NCBI GenBank assembly: GCA_030704615.1
Contig: CM060733.1
Coordinates: forward strand, 70,804,001 to 70,868,000
Reading direction: 5' to 3'
DNA length: 64,000 nucleotides
Origin: Takakia lepidozioides
Lineage: Eukaryota > Streptophyta > Takakiopsida > Takakiales > Takakiaceae
Part shown: positions 1-14,262 of the stretch, one piece after another
Layout: every line of letters begins with the position of its first letter
How positions within the stretch are numbered: the first letter of the stretch is position 1
The notes under the pieces: model-generated
Database searches by the model: none
Told to the model about the DNA's origin: nothing
Seen by the model: the letters and a program-made list of their open reading frames with translations, nothing else
Position numbers and translations under genes: made by a program

Positions 1-1548
1 GGAGTAAGGAGAACGAGTGCATGTGAAGAAGTGGGCCCAGGTTGGTGATGACTAGTGATAGTTAATGAAATAAGGGTGGAGATCATGACTTAGGTACTTC
101 AGCAATTGGTGATTTCAATGAAATGAGGGTGGCCCAAATTTTTTTAGAGAAGTTGGAGGCATTTAAAAAACTATATATTTTATAAAATTCATGACCTGCC
201 CTTACACACAACCGACAGGCTTCTATAACAACAAACCCTTCATATCCATGACCGGCAACAAAAAAAATGAGCATAGATTATGATTATGCATATCTGCCGG
301 ACAACAAAAATCTTAATATCCTCACAAGCCTGGCCCGGGCGGGCTTCTAATGGGTTTCCATACTGGTCATATCCAGCCATTGAAAATTTTAATAACTGCA
401 ACTGCAGGTTATTAGTTTCCTAAATATTGAAGCAACTGGAACAGCCGGTTATGAAAAAAATTCAAATAATCGCTCAACACTTGTAATTTCATGGGGGGTG
501 GTATGTCGTGCTTAGTCATGCTCCCTGGGGGGGGGCGCCACGATGATTGAGAGTAGGGGAGCTACAAGTTCTATCGTGTTATGCTTGTACGCAGCCTTTG
601 TAGGTTATGTAGCAGCTTGGTTAGAGCCCGATATTGTTTCAGCTTGAATTGATATGTGGTGTTTTGTGGTTGGTTGGCTGATGCTTGAGAATTTGATAGC
701 CAGACTGTTTTGGGGGGGTGATACGATCAGCGGATGGGGTGGGAGGGTTTTCATCAGATTGTTGTGTATGAGAGAGGTCATATGTTGTGTGGTGCAAGAG
801 TGCTTACTAGTTCAGGCAGCGTTGAGGGAGACTTTTGGAGTGTTGCATTTTAGTATGATTTGGCTGCATAAACCTTCATTACTTTCAAAGAAATAAATAA
901 TCACAGTTGATTGCTGTGATGCCCTAGCTTGAGAATCTTGCTCTTTCTCTCTCACTTTATTAGTACGACCTATCAAACATGCAAAACCTATCCTTCCATT
1001 GCCAATCATTTCATCTAATCATGCTAAACATTTCATTCATTCATATCTGTCAGTTGCTGAGTGGCTCCGTGAAAGTTTGGTCCTGTGAAGAAGTTATGGA
1101 CGTCACCCGGCCTTTGCCTAGTGTGCATGCCCAACAAAGTGAGCACTGGGAGACTAAAAGGACGACAGACATTGCTGTCATTATGGTCATAATGCTTCAC
1201 TGAGCACATGAGTTTCTGGGGCAATTTTGTAAGGTTATAAAGGCTAGAAACCTAGAGGGATGTAGAAGCTGATTAAAAATGCCAGCGCTTTATTCCTCTT
1301 TCACTCTGTGGCAAATCCCAACACAACGTAGATCATGTTGCCCTTGACAAATCTTTGTAGCAAACTGGGTTGCCTTCGGATCTGACAGGTTAAAGCCTAT
1401 CCAACAATACAGCTATCATGACCAGCCCAAGTGCTGATTACCTGTTAACTTGCCTTTGTAAATGCCAATACAGGCCAAGTAATTGCAAGACAGACAAGGC
1501 AGGAAGACGGAGTCATAGACAGAACATCTTGCATTTACATCCAATGTC
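1..1548. other. 3' flank of the beta-adaptin gene, no further gene seen
   Basis: No convincing coding region is visible on either strand; open frames are short and have no recognisable motif. The part next to 1549 should contain the 3' untranslated region of the minus-strand beta-adaptin gene. A minus-strand AATAAA lies at 1289-1294, about 255 bases past the stop codon, and is a candidate polyadenylation signal. Confidence 0.5.
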
Positions 1549-4500
1549 TCATTTCAGAAGAGCCTCAATCGCTTCAAAGAATAAGGGAGCCATCTCAGGG
1601 GTTGGTGTCTTGACAGCACACTTGACACTCGGGTAACCTACCACACAGCTAAGCTCAACAAGGAAGGGAATGTTGGGGGGAACCTTGCCAGAGAGATAGA
1701 GCACCTGAACCAAAGCCAACAGTATACAAGTCAAATAGGTCACAAAGTTTCCTATTTGCTCAGGCATTTCTCTGTTACAGGGGGCCTGAAAATGGCAGCC
1801 ACGGTGAATAGTTGTGCTTTGAGGACTCAACTGTCCAATCAAAGCCTATTAAACCTCCAACTCTTGTATGCCGAAATGCAAGTTTGGAGAAACCACACCA
1901 ACTCAACTCAACTCAACTCAAGGTTATTACTATTCAAGGGCAATCAACACTACCCCGCTTTCCAAGTCTGCTAGTCTAAACTCTACCTGAAGAACCCAAG
2001 CCAGACTTCAGTGATTCCTAATTGACAACAGAACCAAAAGTGCAAGAAGAATACCTCCTGGTTAGTGTCCTTCAGCACACGCCGGGCAATGAAGAAGAGG
2101 TTGGTGGCCGCTAGCTTCTCCAGAGTCACATCAGCATTGGTAATTATCGCATTCGGTAACTCTTTGGCTACTTCATGTGAGTCGGGCAGTGATTTCCATG
2201 TCTGCAGAGACCATTTGCCATCCAATTAAAAACAGTGGATGGACAGTTCTGTACAACTTCAATACATAGGAAAATAGTCACAGAAAGGTGAATATTACCT
2301 CGAGGAAGGCTGCCCGTTCCATGCGGCCATCCTCTACAAAAAGCACTTGCAATGGAATTTTGTCACTGAAGTACCAGACAGGCTGTTGGTTGTTCTTGAC
2401 TGCTACTTGTAGCACCGAACTAGGGGGGGCTGGGGCCACGTTCTGAAACAAAACCATGGGAAGCAGTGTGCTGAATGATCCTGTTGGCTGCAAAGGCTGC
2501 ACCTGCATACAGTCAAACCCCAAGTTTTTTCCAATCAAAGTTACAGTCCAGATGTAGGAGATGCCCTTGTCTTGAGCCTGACATTGTGTGAGTATGTACC
2601 CTATGACAAGGTAGGCCAACACATCCAGCCAGAGGTGAAAATTCGGGTAAATGTGACAAAGGCTGGCAATCTTTCGGCAAGGTGACTTACTAGGTATCTT
2701 CAAGTCTCTTCATACCCTCCGGTTGCTAGCATCTACTCTAAAACCATTTTTAGCTTTGGAAAGGCTACAGCACCAAAAGTTATATATCTATGTAAACTCT
2801 AGAGCTACATTGAAAGGTAGATGAAGACACAGTTTTTAAAAGGTGATGGGATATGTCTTGGACTTGGGTCTACATGGTTCCACACCAAAAGCTCAGTCAC
2901 CACAAATCCTAAATCACAATTAATCATGGAATTTCTGTCTCTCTGTGGAACACCTATGGGAAGAAATACCCTACAGGAAGTAGGGTGCCCACCTGAAGTG
3001 GCCCAGCCGCAGCAACACCAAACGTGTTCTTGTTGAACTGTATCATGAATCCGTCCAAAGTAGCTTGAGAGTGGTTGTCAAAATTAAGGCTATAAAACAC
3101 TTGTCCATCCTGTCTTACCAGCTGCCCACTTATTTGCAGGCCCTGCCCGACTGTTGCTGGAAGCAGAACTGGTAAAGGCAGCCTGCAAAGATAACCAAGA
3201 AAACATCAGGACTTTCTCAAGACGTGTCAACAGCAAGACCTGGAGGTTTCACAATGAGAGGGGATATTGAGCAACTTGTTGAATATCATTAGGAATTGAA
3301 GACCATCTTTTGCCAGGTAGTGGGTCCTCAATAAAATTGACATTATAGGTTGTTTATATTCTATGGCTATGAAAGAACTAAATAAATTATCTCCCTACCT
3401 GTGATGTCCATTTGGCTCTCCCCCCACATCCTACAGCATTACTTTTTACAGAGCACTTACCCTGCAGGTGCTGCAGCAGTTACGAGCCCAACTGGGACTA
3501 TGGCCTGGTCAAGTCCAATCAAATCTCCTAGCAAATCAGCAACTGGCAGAACTGGTGCGAGTGGTAGCGGGCCTGGAGCGGTGGCCATTTTAGGAACAGG
3601 GGCCGATGATTCCCCGGGCCCTGCATCTTGACCCTCAGGGTACTCCTCATCTTCTTCCCTTTGTTGAGCTGGCCGAGTTCGGCTAACAAATGCATCAGGG
3701 GGCTTGTGAAAGACGGATGCCAGCATGGCAATGTTGGCTAAGAGTTCATCCAGCAATGATGTGTCAAGCATGTTGGAGTCATCACTAATAGTGGGTTTCT
3801 CAGCTAAGACCACATCCTTTGCTGCCTGCGTATCAAGTATGCAGTAGTATGCTTAGTTTAACTGGTGCACCTTGCAGAGGTATAGAAGAATTGATGCTCC
3901 TATCCAAAGACAGTTTACATGAGAAGGCTACCGAAAAAATGTCTTTCTTGACTTGGTTGTTGATCATTCCTACTCTATAACAGATCACTTGATCAGGATG
4001 ACAAAACAACTATACACTAAATATCTACATATGAAGGTCCCAGGGAGTTGGATGGTCCGGGGAGAAGGGACACACAAGCAACACAGCCTGCAAGTCCACA
4101 TCCCAACAAAAGAGAAAGTAATAGTGAAGCTGCATTGTGGGAGCTAGGCACATAGGTCCAGCAGTGAGATTTTCTGGAAAGAAAGAGAGCCAAAGAGATG
4201 GAAAATGATGCCGTGTTATGACGTTACGCACCTCAGGATCAGTGGATAGCAGGCGCCAGTAAACATACGCCCGGTCCCGTAAATCAGGATTATCAGTTTC
4301 TTGTGTTGCATTGTTCAGCACCACCTGCCATACCCAGTTGAACACCAAATACATCCGTATGTCACATCACAAATACTGTAGGACCTGATCCTGCTGAAAT
4401 GAGGATGTGGAATGTTGGTCCACGCTTCCAACGATCAGCTTTTGGAACAGCCAATACCTGAATCATTTGCTGAGGACCTTCAGTGGGCTTCTTGAGGAAA

Positions 4501-7500
4501 AGCTTTACGGCAGCTGTCAGCAGCTGCAACTGAACTTGTGCAGGCTCCTCAGGAAATGTTTCCAGGAAGCTTTCCAGTAGTTCATCAGCATTGTCTATTC
4601 GCTCCGCATACTCGCCAATTATCCATATCATTGAGGCCTGCATTGCTCATTTCCACTTAACAACGTAATTAAGACTAATAAGCAAAAACACATGACCATA
4701 TGGCCATAGATGAATCTGTAGCCTTCCATCCTTAACCTAAGGCACACAAAACTGAATTTATGTTTCTAAATACTTGTTAGCTACTACTATCACACAACAA
4801 AGGTCAAAGTTGGAGAGACCATAAAGCATACCTTTGCCTCTGGCTCGTCAAGGGTGTCCAAGCTTTCACATAGAGTTGCAATTATTGACTCATACCTGCA
4901 AAAGTCAGAATATCAATGATATTTATTCAAACAAAGGAGAGATACTAAGGCAACATTTATCAACCAGTATCTAAACATACATGTTTGGATATCGTCGGAA
5001 GATGTCTTTGATGACGATAATTGCTTCTTGCACCACATAGTTGACCTTGATCTTGATTAACTCAAGGAGAACATTAATGCAGCGCTCAGCAGCCCGATCC
5101 AGCTTGATCGCACACCGACCTATAGCACGCACGGCCTTACGAACGAAGTCCACATCCACCTCCGTTGCATACTCCTTGAACTCTAACAGCACCTGAAACA
5201 CAGGCTGCTTCTTAAATCCTTGGATTTGACATGAACCAAACATTAAGGCACAACTTGCACAGAAAGGCACCTGTCCAAAGAGGGAATACTTTGCACACCT
5301 GGTCAATGTTGCGATCAGAAGCGAGCTTGATCATAATCTCCAGCTTCTCCATCTTCACGTAGATGGGATCGTTGTACTTGCAGAAGAATACCTGTGAGCA
5401 ACAGAGTTTCTTTACTGCTTGATAGAAGGTTCAAAGTTTTCAAATTGCAGGAAAGGGAGGATCAAGATAGGAGATGAGGATGGATGGAGGTGAACCAAAA
5501 CGGAGGCAAAGACATCTCTTGCAACATTATTCAAGGTGCAATTAAGGCCACTAAGCTCAAACACATACCAAACTAGTTTTTTCAGAAATCAGTCAAGAAT
5601 TCATAGCTGGTTGCCAGTCTTCACAAGAAGGCACAAACCTTAATTTCATGGGCAAGAATGCCCGGTCGCCGCTGGACGATGAGATTGATGTTGCGAAGTG
5701 CCACATATTGGATCTCAGGTTCCGCTGACAAAAGGGTCACCAGTGGGGGTGCCATTTTCTTGCAGAGATTGCGGACAACGTCTGTGCTTGTAATCAACTC
5801 CATTTGTTGTAAAATTACCTGTGCATGTGAACATGATACAGATACTTTTGAGCTTGACAAACGTTAGGGGAAGACATAATCAGGTAAGTGCAGAGTAGAC
5901 TGCAGACTTACATTTGAAAGGTAACGGAATAATAGTTATGGTCTTGACCATATGAGGGTCACTTATTAAATATCAGAACTCGACATAATCCTATACAGCA
6001 TGTCTCGCTGCTGAACCTCAACACTCAGTTTATCAGCTCCTGACAGTGGATGTGAATTATTATATTGTTGCATAGAACCAAATGTACAAAAGTATTCTCA
6101 TCCCGAGTTCCTGTTTTAGTTGAAGCCGTATCAAGCAGTGAGTTGGCCAGTAGTGGAGAGGGGAAGAGATAACATCTATGTGAGAGCCTCGTAACCTCTG
6201 GACTCACATATGAAAGGTAGCCACAATAGAATGAAACTGCATGAGTTGAGAGAGGAAGAGATAGCATATATTGACACCTTAACAGCAGAAAGAACCACAG
6301 CACAGTTGGCATGCTGGAGGCGTGGGGTAACACGCTCCACAATATTCTCTGCATCCCTTGCATCCTTTGCCTTGTATAAGGAAAGTGCATCCAGTATAAA
6401 TACCTGGCCCCACCTGCAAAAGATGCTCCCAAATGAGCCCAGCACCATTTGCACTCCAATATATCATAAGCAAATCTCAAATCATCCAGCTGTATCTCTC
6501 TTCAAGACAGGTAGTCTCAAAGCCAGAGCAACTCTTGTAATTGTGAAGGCAAGTCCCACTATGCACGAAGCAAGTAGTAGGTCTCCTATATTCTTCTGTT
6601 TATAGTCCCCTCCTTCATCCCCATTCTGGTAGGTCAAAACAGACATGGGCTCCATGATGGAAGCTATGATGCAAGCACAGTAGAATAAGCACTTCATCAT
6701 CCATATAGGAGACTACACAATTCCAAACCATTGCTCAGACTCTGCTAGTCTTATGGATGCACAATACATACAGCACAAAAGTCAACAGTGAATAGCTAAA
6801 GGAAACATAAATATGCATACTCTGTACACTCATTGAGGGCAGCCAAGAGCTTGAACAGTGTGTGGTTGGTGATTTCAAATATGAGCTTGCTGCTACCCTC
6901 CTGGATCTCTGCCAATGATGCAACTGCATTTGCCACAACCATGGGGTTGCTATCTGATATCATGTCCTTCAGAGCCTCCAGGAATCCTCTGTCTTCTACT
7001 AATTCAGCATTTATGTCATGTAATTTGGCAACACACACAGCTGCTGTCTTGCGCACATATGGGTCATCATCCTGCTTGCCCCAAACCAGTCCCACCTTTT
7101 AGTGAAGGAATAAACGCTTGATAATACTCGAATTCTTTCTTCTTCCTTCACTCTTCAACACATCAAAGAGAGCAAATAGCAGACAACAAATTCAACAAAC
7201 TGCACTGTCAACAGAAAAACCCACTCTTACAGTAGTTTACAGATCATAAAGAAAGTTGCAGCACCTTGAGGCACCTTTGAAGAGGGTCGCAAAGATACTC
7301 TGTGATCTTGTCCACACGTATACACCCCATTGTCCTTACAGCCAAAGCCCGGATAAGAGGGTTGGGATCTTGTGAATCCTGTGAAAAATACACTTCCCAA
7401 TGTATGTGTGAATTTGTCTGGAAAATGATCACCACTATGATCAAATCAAAAGAAAGTCAACTCTGGATACCTTGTCTACACTTCCAAACTCAGCCCAACT

Positions 7501-9192
7501 ACATGAAACAAGCATGATGCATCCCTCTTATAGTGGATTCAGGAGTCCACATGACTTCTGCACTTGCTGTTTACCGGGGTTCATAATAATGTGTGTACTC
7601 TACCAAGATGTAGGGATGACAGTCTCAGAAAACAACCTGCACCCCTAACAGTAGGGTTTCAAAAATATATCACCAGAAGCAGTATGAGTGGGGAGATACT
7701 GGAGCCAGATGTCAGATTTCAGTGGCCTGTCTGAGTGGAAGGGACTATCTCTGCTGCATTCCCCTACACAGTACGTAAACGAGTTGGGAAACTCACTCCT
7801 TAGAAAGTTGTCTAGAAAGTTGCAAAGTGAGGACACATAACCCAACACCTGGTTTGGCAGAACTCAACCTTGACAAAGGTGTTCACGGCAAGGATGGCAA
7901 GATCAGGATGGCTCTTAGCATAGTTGATGAGATACAGATAAACCAGCTTCTTAAGTTCCAGATTATCTGTCTGCATGCAGTTCACGACATCAGTGAACAA
8001 CATTGAAACATCCTTGCCGACTGTCATCGCGGCGATCACCTTCTTAACCGCATCTTTCTTCTTATCCTGCAATTGCCGCAAATCGCTCATTACTAAGTAC
8101 ACTTACTTGAATGTATTACATACTTTGTAAGCCATACACAGACAACACCCCTCAAACCACAGCTAATCACTTAGGTTTGTATCACGTCACAACAGTAACT
8201 CTTATGGAAGTCCAGCTTTAGGAGAAGGACCAGTTGCTTTATTGTTCTAAGGACTGGGATTCAAGAAAGTGCTACGGTGCCTGAGGCCCCACACGTGATC
8301 GACATGGAAACTTATTTGTAATGGTCTTCAACAGAAAATAGGGGCAGGACTCTGACCTTTCTTCATAATTGGGGTACCTCTTGCCTACAGGCCCAATTAT
8401 GAATGCAGAAGATTTACCCCTTACAGTTCAAGGTTGTTCTGTTATGGCACTCCAGAAAGGGGGTTGGGGGGGTGGGTGGAAACACAAATTGTATATTCAT
8501 GAGGCAGTCAGGTTTCCAACTGCCCCCAGGTACTGGGACAACCACCCATGAGTGCATACGGCACTGTCAGATGCAGCCAAGCTGCATTTTGCAATGCAGG
8601 TTCTCATCTTCATCATATGGTTTATAGGGTTTCGGGTTTAAAATGGAAATGGGCAGTAACTAAACGATCCACAGTGATTCAACAAATTTCTACAGATGTC
8701 TAGTCGAAACCGGCGCACCTATTCAGCCAGTCAGACAATTAATAACTGGGGTAGCCCTGCTTATCCTGAGATCATCCAAACTCTCCTGATCTAAATTCCC
8801 GGACCACAACCTTCAATCTAAGCTCTCACTCATCGTGGCTGATCACCAGAAAAACCCTTAACTAGCATGCAACTGTAAATACATAGCCGCTATCTGAGAG
8901 ATACTAGAAACAACCCAGGTAATCGAACATTTGAGCAGCGTACACAGGCTGAGACTGAGTCAGACACAGTGTCATATTTGTAGACTCCAATCCCAAACTT
9001 AACCCAAAAAAGAGGATGGATGTGACACAGAAAGGAGATAGAATCTAGATACATTGCGGCAAAGGAAGCACCAGACAGTAAGGAGACAGAGGGGAGATGA
9101 AGAACCTTGTACTGAGAATTGAGCTCCTCCTTGAGCTCATGAATCTCGCCCTTTTTGGTGGTGGTGAAGTATTTAGCGTCGTGGCCACTCAT
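1549..9192 (-). CDS. Beta-adaptin, large subunit of the AP-1/AP-2 clathrin adaptor complex (16 exons)
   Basis: The product is a large subunit of the heterotetrameric adaptor that links clathrin to cargo at the trans-Golgi network or plasma membrane. I placed exons at 9192-9106, 8066-7869, 7378-7265, 7071-6821, 6413-6278, 5818-5639, 5391-5299, 5192-4981, 4895-4832, 4637-4458, 4324-4232, 3825-3461, 3182-2993, 2502-2299, 2201-2055 and 1704-1549. All junctions are GT-AG and all phases agree, giving 2,670 bases or 889 residues, about the usual plant length. The start MSGHDAKYF matches the plant family. Residues 1 to about 600 are the adaptin HEAT-repeat trunk ([55 protein letters not shown]). A Pro/Ala/Glu-rich hinge follows, then the appendage ear ending in [12 protein letters not shown]. 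No stop or frameshift was found, so it looks functional. Plant beta-adaptins are shared between AP-1 and AP-2, so I give no symbol. Confidence 0.96.
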
Positions 9193-9804
9193 TGTGCCTG
9201 CCGTTCATGCAACGCTGTACACTCCCTTGTCAATCAATGAGGAGCCGGCCTTGGCCGCCGATCTCACAGCCCTACAACATACAGAACACACACCTCCAAT
9301 GCCGTAGAAGAGGTTGAAGACGACATGGATGAAGCCACTATCTGATCCACAAGTTACTGTCTACAACCGTTACCCACTGGATATTTGCATGTGCTCGCCA
9401 TGATAGCAGCAGGAGAAGCCCTGCAGGCACGCTTCACCCTAACCTTTCACTCCCCAGGTTCCCTTCTGCTTCAATTTTTTTTTTTTTTTTTATTTTTATT
9501 TTTTTTGTAAGAGAACAGGGGGATTGTAGCCCTGTAAAACTTTATTAAAAAGGTAAGGAAACAATAACCTTACAAGAGCCATGAAGGCAGAGAAATGAGG
9601 TTCCACTCCGAATAGAAGTAGAAACAGAAGGAGAACAGATACAGCAAAGGATGCTCCCAAAACCAAGCTTATTCTATCATAAGCTATACAGGAGCCCATT
9701 CTAAAGAGAAGTGGGTAGGGAGAAATGCTAGAGTTCAAGGCCCTACACAAGAAGCAACAGTGGAAGACGGGTTCAAGCTTATCCTAACATAAGCAACCAG
9801 AAGA
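9193..9804. other. 5' flank of beta-adaptin, promoter or leader region
   Basis: This is the upstream side of the minus-strand beta-adaptin gene. It should hold its promoter and 5' untranslated leader, but I see no clear TATA box or initiator. A T-rich run at about 9475-9507 (A-rich on the gene strand) is the only notable sequence. The open frame at 9496-9750 has no recognisable motif. Confidence 0.4.
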
Positions 9805-10020
9805 CTACATACTACCCCTTTTACGCTTTGGTGCCTCAAAAGAGAGCTGGACTTTTGACTTGCCCTTGCTCAAACTACGCTTATGTCTCCAATTAACCTC
9901 TGCATCCTCAGCCTCCAACGGTGAGCACTTGGTGCTAATGGAGCTGCCAATGGGGAGGGAAGGTGTCTTTCCACACAATTCTAGTGTCTGAAATTCTCCT
10001 GCAGAACACGTTACTTTTTC
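9805..10020 (-). pseudogene. C-terminal part of a host gene cut by element A
   Basis: About 70 codons are open on the minus strand up to the insertion point at 10020 and end in a stop at 9805-9807. The tail is Lys/Arg-rich (KGKSKVQLSFEAPKRKRGSM), like a nuclear localisation signal. If element A and one copy of its TTTTC target duplication are removed in thought, this frame joins in phase with the open frame at 16771-16869. That supports one interrupted exon. No family is recognised in this part. Seen: the open frame and the in-phase join. Inferred: that it was a gene. Confidence 0.45.
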
Positions 10021-10727
10021 TGTCGCGCACCTCACTTCGGTAAGCTCCCCCTCAAGTCATAGTTACTCGCTTTGATGCGCGCGCCTGACTCCCAACCGGC
10101 CGCCGCCGGGCCAACTTGGAGCTTCGGCTGCTCACCGGGACATAACGGTCCCCCTTCGCTCCCAAAAACCCTCCACCTATTTGGGCCTAGGGAATTCCCT
10201 TTGGTAGATGGCAGTCCGGAACAGCTCCCCACTCTTTGGTCGCTTTCCGGCTCGCGCTTACTCACTAGTTTTTGGTCACCAACGGGCTTGCACCGTTCTC
10301 GGGTTACTACTCCCTATATATACTTCTGTAGCTGTCCGCGGGGGTTTCACAACCAGCCATGCCATTTTATGGCGAACCACCACGAAACCCTCGATTCCCG
10401 GTGGTGAGTCGCGGTGAGTCTTGGCCCTCACCACGGCCCCTATGGACCGTGATGAGTCCCAAGACTCCCCACGACTCCCACCACGAGGTCTCCGCCCCCA
10501 TGGTGAGTCCTATGCCACCCCCACTAAGTCCCACTAAGCTACCACCACCCTTGTGGAGCCACCCCCACCGCAACCCGGTGTGCGGGGCTCCACCTAGTGA
10601 GCGCCTCCGCCTCCTGAGTGCCTTGGGCACTCAAGGGTGCTTCAGCCCCCCTACCTATCGCTGCGCGCACCACAGGGGCCCCCTCATGTGTCCCGACCCC
10701 CTGCCCTCAAGGCAAAGGGCCGCGACA
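10021..10727 (-). repeat. 3' LTR of element A
   Basis: On the plus strand it runs from TGTCGCGCAC to CCGCGACA, so it has the TG...CA ends and a short terminal inverted repeat (TGTCGCG/CGCGACA). It matches 16050-16765 and, in reverse, 54362-55086 and 62165-62899. Confidence 0.93.
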
Positions 10728-11634
10728 CACACCCCTACCAACAGGGAGTCGATGTCCTCATCGACTTGTCCATTTTGTAGAAACGAACATCCAAGTTGTG
10801 GCGTCCCACATCAAGGAGTTTGTTTCCGTACCATGGCGTCCCATGGCAAAGAACCAAACCCCACACTTGACTCTACTCTCCCACTAGCTAGTTCGGCCGA
10901 CTTCCTCCAAGTCCCGGCCAAGGGTGGAGCCTCTCCAGCTCCTCCCAGTGCACTCTTCTTGGCCTACTTCAAGGCCAAGGAACGATCCTCCCCGAGGATC
11001 GAATCGCCTTACTGCAACAACATTGCTTGCGATCGCTCATGATGCCGCTTTTGGCATCACCTTGAGCAAGGGTTCACCTGGAACCCTCTTTGACTAGGAA
11101 GATAACCTTGAACCAACCGTGCGCCCCAATCACTACAATTGGGTCCGCCTTGGAATGCTGGCCTGAGGTACGGGAACACGCCGAAGCCGCACTACGACTT
11201 CGTCCCGAGGCTACACGATTATAGTACGTGAACGGAAGCACGTAGCTTCCGCGTTAGCCCGCACTACAAGGCAACCCCCTCGGTAGCGCAGTTATAGTAC
11301 GCGCACGCGCCAGGTGCGCACTAGCACGTGAACTCCCAAAGAAGGCGCAAGTTTCCTTGCCCCTTGGATGGGAGTCACCCGATTTCGGCACTGCGCAAAC
11401 ACACGATTAACCCAATTTACCTCTCCCACTTTTGTAAGCTAGCATGCATTCTACACACTAGCCAACCACACCATGCATCACCATTCCAAACACAATAGGA
11501 CGCACAATATTTGGAACCCATTTCCTTTATAACAAATTTTTGTACAATACAAGTTTTTGCAATCGGATTCCTGAGCTAGCTAAACCGGGCTAAGCATGCA
11601 TTTCCTCCCCCACGCTCCAAGGTTGATGTCCCCA

Positions 11635-12890
11635 TCAACGCTTCTTCCGCTTTTGAGGTCGCCCTTCGAAAGCTGCAACCGCCTCGGATGCGTTTCCCAT
11701 TTCTGAGGCACGCACCCAAGATGCCTCCACATGATGATAGCCCTTCCATTTGACGAGATACTCCGTTTCTCGGTTCTTGAACCTCCTCGACTTAAGTATT
11801 GCCTCCACCTCGTACTCAGGTTCATTTTCATGATCCAACAGCATAGGTGGCGGACGCAACTTGATGCCGATTCGGACGCGCTTCATCTTTGAAGTAAGGC
11901 TTCAAAAGGGAGACATGGAATACTGGGTGCACCTTGCTGTTTGCCGGCAGCTCCAATTCATACACATCCTCATTCATAACCTTCCGAATGCGAAAGGGTC
12001 CCGCATACGGAGGTACGAACTTCGGACTCACTTCCGGAGGTAGTCGAAAATTCTTGATGTTCAACCAGACCTCTGTGCCTGCCTCAAACTTCACTTCCCT
12101 CCGCTTCCGATTCGCCTGCCTTTCATACCGTTTCCTAGCTTTGGCAATGTTGTACTTTGCGAGCTTCAACAAACGCTCGCGTTCTTCCAGTACCGCCGCT
12201 ACTGCCGGTTCCTCAACGTCCTGGGCGGCCCAACTTGTCGGCACCAGAGGTGCTTTTCCATAGACCAATACGAAAGGGGAAACTCCCGTTGCGGAGTGTT
12301 CTGTGTTATTATAACAGAACTCTGCCGCGTCTAAGTGTTCCATCCAGTCTGATTGGTCTGCCGACACGTAATTCCGCAAGAATTGCTTCACTACGGAATT
12401 CACTCTTTCCGTTTGGCCGTCCGTCGTAGGTCGGAAGGCGGTGCTCATCTTCAGCCTCGTCCCCATCTTCTTCCAAAGTGTCCTCCAAAATTTACTCGTA
12501 AACTTTGGATCGCGGTCCGAGACAATATCCTTCGGGACTCCATGATGCTTTAAGACGTGGGCGAAGTAAAGTCGCCCTGTCTCCTGCGCCGTTGCCGTCT
12601 CCTTGGTGGGGATGAAATGGCCCATTTTACTGAACCTATCCACCACCACCATGATTGCATCGAATCCTTTTGACAGCGGCATAGCAGTCATGAAATCCAT
12701 CGAGACGCTTTCCCAAGTCCCCTCTGGAATCGGCAAGGGTTGTAACAGCCCGCTTGCTTTTTGTACTCGCTCCGGTTTTTTGGCATGTGGTGCATGTCTT
12801 GACATACTCCTCTGCCTCCTCCCTCAGTTTGGGCCAGAAATACTCTTTCTTCAAGAGTGCCGCAGTGCGCTTGGCTCCATATCCTGGCAT
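11635..12890 (-). pseudogene. Element A integrase with C-terminal chromodomain
   Basis: The integrase joins element cDNA to the genome. The zinc-binding part (YVKTCTTCQ) is read in the frame at 12890-12636 and the rest in 12805-11828, so one frameshift separates them. The catalytic core shows the D, D and E positions: VSMDFMTAMPL, VSDRDPKFTSKFW and PTTDGQTERVN. After the core comes a Lys/Arg-rich linker and the HPVFHVSLLKPY motif usual in gypsy integrases. A chromodomain at 11886-11635 (EVEAILKSRR, YLVKWKGYHHVEASWVRASEM) follows in another overlapping frame. In this family chromodomains are thought to steer integration to marked heterochromatin. The stop at 11635 ends the polyprotein. Confidence 0.9.
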
Positions 12891-12949
12891 CCTCCTTTTT
12901 CTCGCCCTTGTACACCAACAAGAGCTGCTGCTTTCTACTTAAAGCATCG

Positions 12950-14262
12950 GCCACCACATTGTCCCGTCCCGGTTTGTACTGGATATCCACGTCGAACACT
13001 GCCAAAGTATCTTGCCACCTAAGTTGTTTTGGGGACAACTTGGGCTGCGTGGCAAAATACTTCACCGTGACATTGTCCGTGAACACCTTCACTGGGTTGG
13101 AACCAACATAGTGGCGCCAGAGCTCAAGGCAATGCACCACCGCCTTCATCTCTTTTCGTGCGTCGGCCACCGTCGCTCCACTTCATTCAGTTTCTTACTT
13201 TCGTAAGCCACTGGACGTCCATCTTGCATAAGTACACCCCCAATCGCGAAGTCCGACGCATCTGTATGAATCTCAAATGGACGATCGAACTCCGGGATTT
13301 TCAAGACTGGAGCTTCCGCCATCCGCTGCTTCAATTCAGCAAAAGCTTGGCCACAAAAGGTGTTCCATGCCCAGACTTTGATTTACACAGAAGGTCCGAC
13401 AGCGGCCCCGCGATCTTGGCGAAATTTCTCACATACTTCCGGTAATAGGAGGCGAGTCCTAGGAAGGATCGCACTCCCGGGACCGAAGTCGGAGGCTCCC
13501 AGTCCAAGATCGCCCTCACCTTTCTGTCATCCATTTTGATCCCATCCTGTGTAATCACATGCCCCAGGAACTCCACTTTTGTGACCCCGAATTCGCACTT
13601 TGAAGCTTTGGCATACAGCTTCCCTTCTCGCAATTTTTGGAACACCCTTTTGAGGTGCTCCAGGTGCTCCTCCTTTGTTTTCGAGTACACCAAGATGTCG
13701 TCGATGTACACGATCACAAAGTCATCCAACCACTCCTGGAAAAGGCTGTTCATCAGCGTGCTAAATGTCGCTGGTGCATTGGTGAGCCCAAAAGGCATCA
13801 CCAAGAACTCATATGAACCATACCTTGTCCTGCACGCGGTCTTCTCCTCATCTCCTTCCGCCACCCGAATTTGGTGATAGCCGGAGCGCAAGTCGATCCG
13901 GCTGAAATACTTCGCTCCTGCCAACCGATCGAAGAGGTCGTCGATCCTTGGCAAAGGGTACCGGTTTTTATAGTCACCTTATTCAGAGCCCTGTAATCGA
14001 CACACATCCGCAGCGTCCCATCCTTCTTGTCTGCGAATAGCACCGGGGCTCCGTAAGGTGACTTACTCGGCCGGATGTACCCCTTTGACATTAGATCCTT
14101 GAGCTGAGTCTTCAGCTCGACCAACTCTCTGTGGCTCAACCGGTAGGGCGCCTTGGCAGGCGGTTCCGATCCCGGTATCACCTCAATCTTGTGGTCAACT
14201 CCTCTTCGCGGTGGCAAGCCGCTTGGTAAATCCTCCGGCATCACATCCTGGTATTTCTCCAA
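12950..14262 (-). pseudogene. Element A reverse transcriptase and RNase H
   Basis: These domains copy element RNA to DNA and remove the RNA strand. Fingers begin with [12 protein letters not shown] and [16 protein letters not shown], then [13 protein letters not shown]. The frame breaks near 13,965, where one base is missing compared with copy E. The palm continues in 13954-13331 with [28 protein letters not shown] and the catalytic [11 protein letters not shown] second frameshift near 13,380 separates the connection region from RNase H (EFDRPFEIHTDASDFAIGGVLMQ, and PGRDNVVADALSRK near 12,950). The domain order is that of chromoviruses. Confidence 0.92.
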